Below are positions 61,241 to 64,000 of a DNA stretch of 64,000 bases, one piece after another. The translations under genes were made by a program, and so were the position numbers. How positions within the stretch are numbered: position 1 is the first letter of the stretch; the number at the start of each line of letters is the position of its first letter. The notes beneath the pieces were generated by a model, which searched no databases, was not told the DNA's origin, and saw nothing but the letters and a program-made list of their open reading frames with translations. The DNA is from a bacterium (lineage in GTDB: Bacteria; Bacillota; Bacilli; Lactobacillales; Streptococcaceae): the NCBI GenBank assembly GCA_905221145.1, contig CAJNCA010000002.1, forward strand, positions 124,001 to 188,000, read 5' to 3'.

Positions 61241-62228
61241 ATCCCACTACCGCTTCAGCAATTTCTTCACGGCTAATACCAGCGAAGTAGCGTGTAATAT
61301 CAATAGTTTCTAGGGCTTTAAGAACATCTTCACGTTCGTATTTCACCCCACGAAGGACATCTTCTACTGCAGCAACGTCCTCGATACCAAAGAAGTCACC
61401 ATAAATCTTGATATCTTGGATTTTTGATTCGACGACATTAGCAAAGACCTCGACCTTACCACTGGTAAATTTTGTACCACGACGGACGTTAAACTCTGGT
61501 GATTTGCCGTAGTTCCAGTCCCAAGTTCCAAACTTAGTATCCTTGATGCGATTGATTTCGGCCAATTCCTCTTCTGAAAAGACGTATTCAGTCATCTCTG
61601 GGTACTCTTTTTTCATGTATTCCAATAGCAAATCACGGAATTCTTCAACTGTGATTTTTTCTGGTAATTCATTGACAATATTAGTTACACGAGCACGGAC
61701 AGATTTCACACCTTTTGACTCAAATTTATCTTTTGAAACCTTGAGGGCATTAGCAAGGACTGATAAATCAACATCAAAGAGCAAGCAACCGTGGTGCATG
61801 ATACGGCCATTGATATAAGCTTGGGCATTGCCACAGAATTTCTTGCCGTCAATCTCAAGGTCGTTACGACCTGTGAACTCAGCTTTAACACCAAGTTGAG
61901 CCAAGGTATTGATAACTGGAGTTGAGAAGCTCTTGAAGTCAAAGGCCTTGTTTTCATCTTCTTTTGAGATGATGGTGTAGTTGAGGTTGTTTAAATCGTG
62001 ATAAACAGCTCCACCACCGCTGATACGGCGGACCACCTCAATATCATTTTCTCGAACATAATCACGGTTGATTTCTTCGATAGTATTCTGATGACGCCCG
62101 ACAATGATAGATGGTTTATTAATCCAAAGAAGGAAGATTTGATCCTCATCCAAAAGGTGTTTAAAGGCATATTCTTCCAAGGCGATATTAAAAGCAGTGT
62201 CGTTTGAATGATTAATAATATATTTCAT
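61239..62228 (-). CDS. lplA: Lipoate-protein ligase A
   Basis: A 329-residue ligase. R-R-I-S-G-G-G-A-V-Y-H-D (about residues 70-81) is the lipoate/ATP-binding signature and N-D-L-E-I-D-G-K-K-F-C-G-N-A-Q (about 120-136) carries the catalytic lysine region; a C-terminal accessory domain (about 240-329) is present. It attaches free lipoate to lipoyl domains of dehydrogenase complexes in two ATP-dependent steps. It lies 59 bp downstream of lpdA, whose lipoyl domain is one of its substrates, and is probably in the same operon. Confidence 0.94.
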   Translation of the reverse strand: MKYIINHSNDTAFNIALEEYAFKHLLDEDQIFLLWINKPSIIVGRHQNTIEEINRDYVRENDIEVVRRISGGGAVYHDLNNLNYTIISKEDENKAFDFKSFSTPVINTLAQLGVKAEFTGRNDLEIDGKKFCGNAQAYINGRIMHHGCLLFDVDLSVLANALKVSKDKFESKGVKSVRARVTNIVNELPEKITVEEFRDLLLEYMKKEYPEMTEYVFSEEELAEINRIKDTKFGTWDWNYGKSPEFNVRRGTKFTSGKVEVFANVVESKIQDIKIYGDFFGIEDVAAVEDVLRGVKYEREDVLKALETIDITRYFAGISREEIAEAVVG

Positions 62229-62287
62229 GATATCCCTTTATACGATAGAGACTGGAAAATATCTTTCCAGCCTAGTCTATCTTCATT

Positions 62288-63991
62288 TTATTTTTTCTTA
62301 GGTGAATGGATAGCCATTCCTAGAACATCTGCAAACGCTTCGTACATCACTTCAGAGTAAGTTGGGTGTCCGTGAATAGTCTTCAGCATTTCTTCAACAG
62401 TAATTTCCATTTCGATAATGCTCGACGCTTCATTGATTAATTCTGCAGCTGCAGGACCGATGATATGAACACCAAGGATTTCCCCGTATTTCTTATCAGC
62501 GATGACTTTTACGAAACCTTGAGCAGCATCCGATGCAATGGCACGACCGTTCGCAGCAAAGTTAAATTTACCGATGGCTACATCGTATTTCTCACGTGCT
62601 TGTTCTTCAGTCAAACCTACTGCTGCTACTTCAGGAAGAGTGTAGATGGCTGCAGGAGTCAAGTTCAATTTGGCAACAGCATGATTTCCTTTAAGGGCAT
62701 TTTCAGCAGCAACTTCACCCATGCGGAAGGCTGCGTGCGCCAACATCTTAGTACCGTTGATATCACCTGGTGCGTAGATACCTGGAACAGAAGTCTCCAT
62801 GTATTCGTTGACCTTGATGCGTCCACGGTCCAATTCAAACTCAACTTCGCCAATACCTTCAAGGTCTGGTACACGACCGATTGAAAGAAGAGCTTTATTT
62901 GCGATGATATCGTCTTTTCCTTCAACCTTGATACGAAGTTGACCATTTTCCTCAATGATTTCTTGCAGTTTAGTACCAGTCAAGATGGTCATTCCTTTAC
63001 GCTCAAGGATCAAGCGAAGGTTCTTAGAAACTTCCGCATCCATAGCTGGCACGATACGGTCCATCATTTCGATAACAGTTACTTTTGAACCAAATGTCAT
63101 GAAGGCCTGACCAAGTTCGATACCGACAACTCCACCACCGATGATAACAAGACTTTCTGGCACTTCGTTCATTTCAAGAATGTCATCGCTGGTCATGACA
63201 AGTGGAGATTCCATACCAGGGATGTTGATCTTGCTGACTTTTGAACCACCAGCAAGGATGATTTTCTTGGTTTCAAGCAATTCAGAGCCATTTACCAAGA
63301 CGTTCTTGTCTTTAGTAATGGTACCAATACCTTTATGTACAGTAACTCCGTAGCTACGAAGAAGACCTGCAACTCCGCCAACCAAAGTATTGACAACCTT
63401 AGACTTAGTTTCAAGAAGTTTGTCCATATCTACAGTGAAGTTTGGATTTTCGATTACGATACCACGGTTTGCAGCATGACCGATGTTTTCAATAATTTCA
63501 GCGTTATGAAGGTAGGTCTTGGTTGGAATACATCCACGGTTTAAGCAGGTTCCGCCGAGTTCAGATTTCTCAACAAGGGCAACCTTCCCACCGAGTTGGG
63601 CAGCTTTGATGGCTGCCACATATCCAGCAGGACCTCCACCAATCACAACGATATCAAAGGCATCATCGCTCTTACCATCGTTGTTTGAGGCACTAGCTGC
63701 AGGTGTTGGGCTAGCTTCTGGCGCTACGGCTCCTGCTGTTGGGATATTTTCCCCTTCTTCACCAAGGTAACCGATAACTTCCGTTACAGGGACAGTTTCG
63801 CCATCTCCTTTGAGGATAGCAATCAAGTACCCATCTTCTTCGGCTTCCAATTCCATGCTGACTTTGTCAGTCATGATTTCCAAAAGGATTTCTCCTTCTT
63901 TTACAAATTCTCCGACTTTTTTATTCCATTGGACGATTTGTCCTTCTGTCATATCCACGCCGGCTTTTGGCATAATTACTTCTAAGGCCAT
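62288..63991 (-). CDS. lpdA: Dihydrolipoamide dehydrogenase with N-terminal lipoyl domain
   Basis: A 567-residue E3 subunit. Residues 1-75 form a lipoyl domain with the modified lysine in M-T-D-K-V-S (about residue 43), followed by an Ala/Pro/Ser linker (about 83-105), then the flavoprotein: FAD motif IGGGPAGY (about 117), redox disulfide G-G-T-C-L-N-R-G-C-I-P (about 148), NAD motif IGGGVVGIELG (about 286) and the C-terminal HIIGP...H-G-H-P-T-Y active-site His/Glu. It reoxidises dihydrolipoamide in the acetoin/pyruvate dehydrogenase complex. The window ends nine bases upstream of its start, after AAGGAAG; other subunits presumably lie to the right. Confidence 0.96.
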   Translation of the reverse strand: MALEVIMPKAGVDMTEGQIVQWNKKVGEFVKEGEILLEIMTDKVSMELEAEEDGYLIAILKGDGETVPVTEVIGYLGEEGENIPTAGAVAPEASPTPAASASNNDGKSDDAFDIVVIGGGPAGYVAAIKAAQLGGKVALVEKSELGGTCLNRGCIPTKTYLHNAEIIENIGHAANRGIVIENPNFTVDMDKLLETKSKVVNTLVGGVAGLLRSYGVTVHKGIGTITKDKNVLVNGSELLETKKIILAGGSKVSKINIPGMESPLVMTSDDILEMNEVPESLVIIGGGVVGIELGQAFMTFGSKVTVIEMMDRIVPAMDAEVSKNLRLILERKGMTILTGTKLQEIIEENGQLRIKVEGKDDIIANKALLSIGRVPDLEGIGEVEFELDRGRIKVNEYMETSVPGIYAPGDINGTKMLAHAAFRMGEVAAENALKGNHAVAKLNLTPAAIYTLPEVAAVGLTEEQAREKYDVAIGKFNFAANGRAIASDAAQGFVKVIADKKYGEILGVHIIGPAAAELINEASSIIEMEITVEEMLKTIHGHPTYSEVMYEAFADVLGMAIHSPKKK

Positions 63992-64000
63992 GTCTTCCTT

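Overview
The window looks like a chromosomal segment of a mitis-group Streptococcus (S. mitis, S. oralis or S. infantis rather than S. pneumoniae itself). The evidence is pneumococcus-like housekeeping genes (tex, rexB-rexA, rbgA-rnhB, xerS, lplA, lpdA, the speA/speE/aguA/aguB polyamine operon), a complete BOX repeat (16618-16771) carrying the BOXA core, and a streptococcal dif site (60014-60044) directly in front of xerS. The dif site places the right end at the replication terminus: genes left of it are mostly on +, the two genes right of xerS are on -. I see no rRNA, tRNA, CRISPR array, intact IS or prophage.

Layout. 0-10 kb: mostly small accessory genes. They include a CPBP protease, two alpha/beta hydrolases, an ADP-ribosylglycohydrolase gene whose middle is replaced by a SAP-domain gene, a diacylglycerol-kinase-like lipid kinase, an intracellular GH13 amylase with a promoter and a CcpA (cre) site, and a YcgQ/YcgR-type permease pair. 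9.7-10.3 kb: a PBECR3-type nuclease gene followed by a strong promoter and a roughly 125-nt RNA that folds as a cloverleaf-like junction with its own terminator. 10.5-17.5 kb: tex, sprT, a PspC protein, a BceAB-type peptide-resistance ABC transporter behind a BceR-like operator, the BOX element and a VIT-family metal transporter. 17.7-24.8 kb: a roughly 330-nt structured leader RNA ending in a terminator, then a seven-gene operon converting arginine through agmatine and N-carbamoylputrescine to putrescine and spermidine-type polyamines. 25-28.4 kb: a two-component system facing a lantibiotic-immunity-type ABC transporter. 28.5-38.4 kb: a Cof-type phosphatase, a second CPBP protease, rexB-rexA (AddBA exonuclease/helicase) and a cotranscribed unknown gene.

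38.7-55.8 kb is the main accessory feature: an AT-rich Wzy-type polysaccharide locus between the gene downstream of rexA and rbgA. From memory of the S. pneumoniae TIGR4 gene order, that is the place of iga (IgA1 protease), not the normal capsule site. The order is wzh (cpsB), its own promoter with a long AT-dinucleotide tract, a short initiating transferase (cpsE-like), wzd (cpsC), wze (cpsD), an EpsG/Wzy polymerase, a GT2, tagD, a GT4, a TagB/TagF-like glycerophosphotransferase, five tandem paralogous GT2 genes, a Gtf3-like transferase, a Caps_synth/GT32 transferase, a Wzx flippase and a final GT4. There is no wzg (LytR-CpsA-Psr) and no nucleotide-sugar gene. TagD plus the glycerophosphotransferase predict a glycerol-phosphate-decorated polymer.

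55.8-64 kb: rbgA-rnhB-clcA, a small membrane protein with an unusual folded ribosome-binding region, an intergenic segment rich in TGTACA repeats, dif, xerS (whose -35 lies inside dif), lplA and lpdA. Functions are read from motifs and family knowledge; no searches were run.
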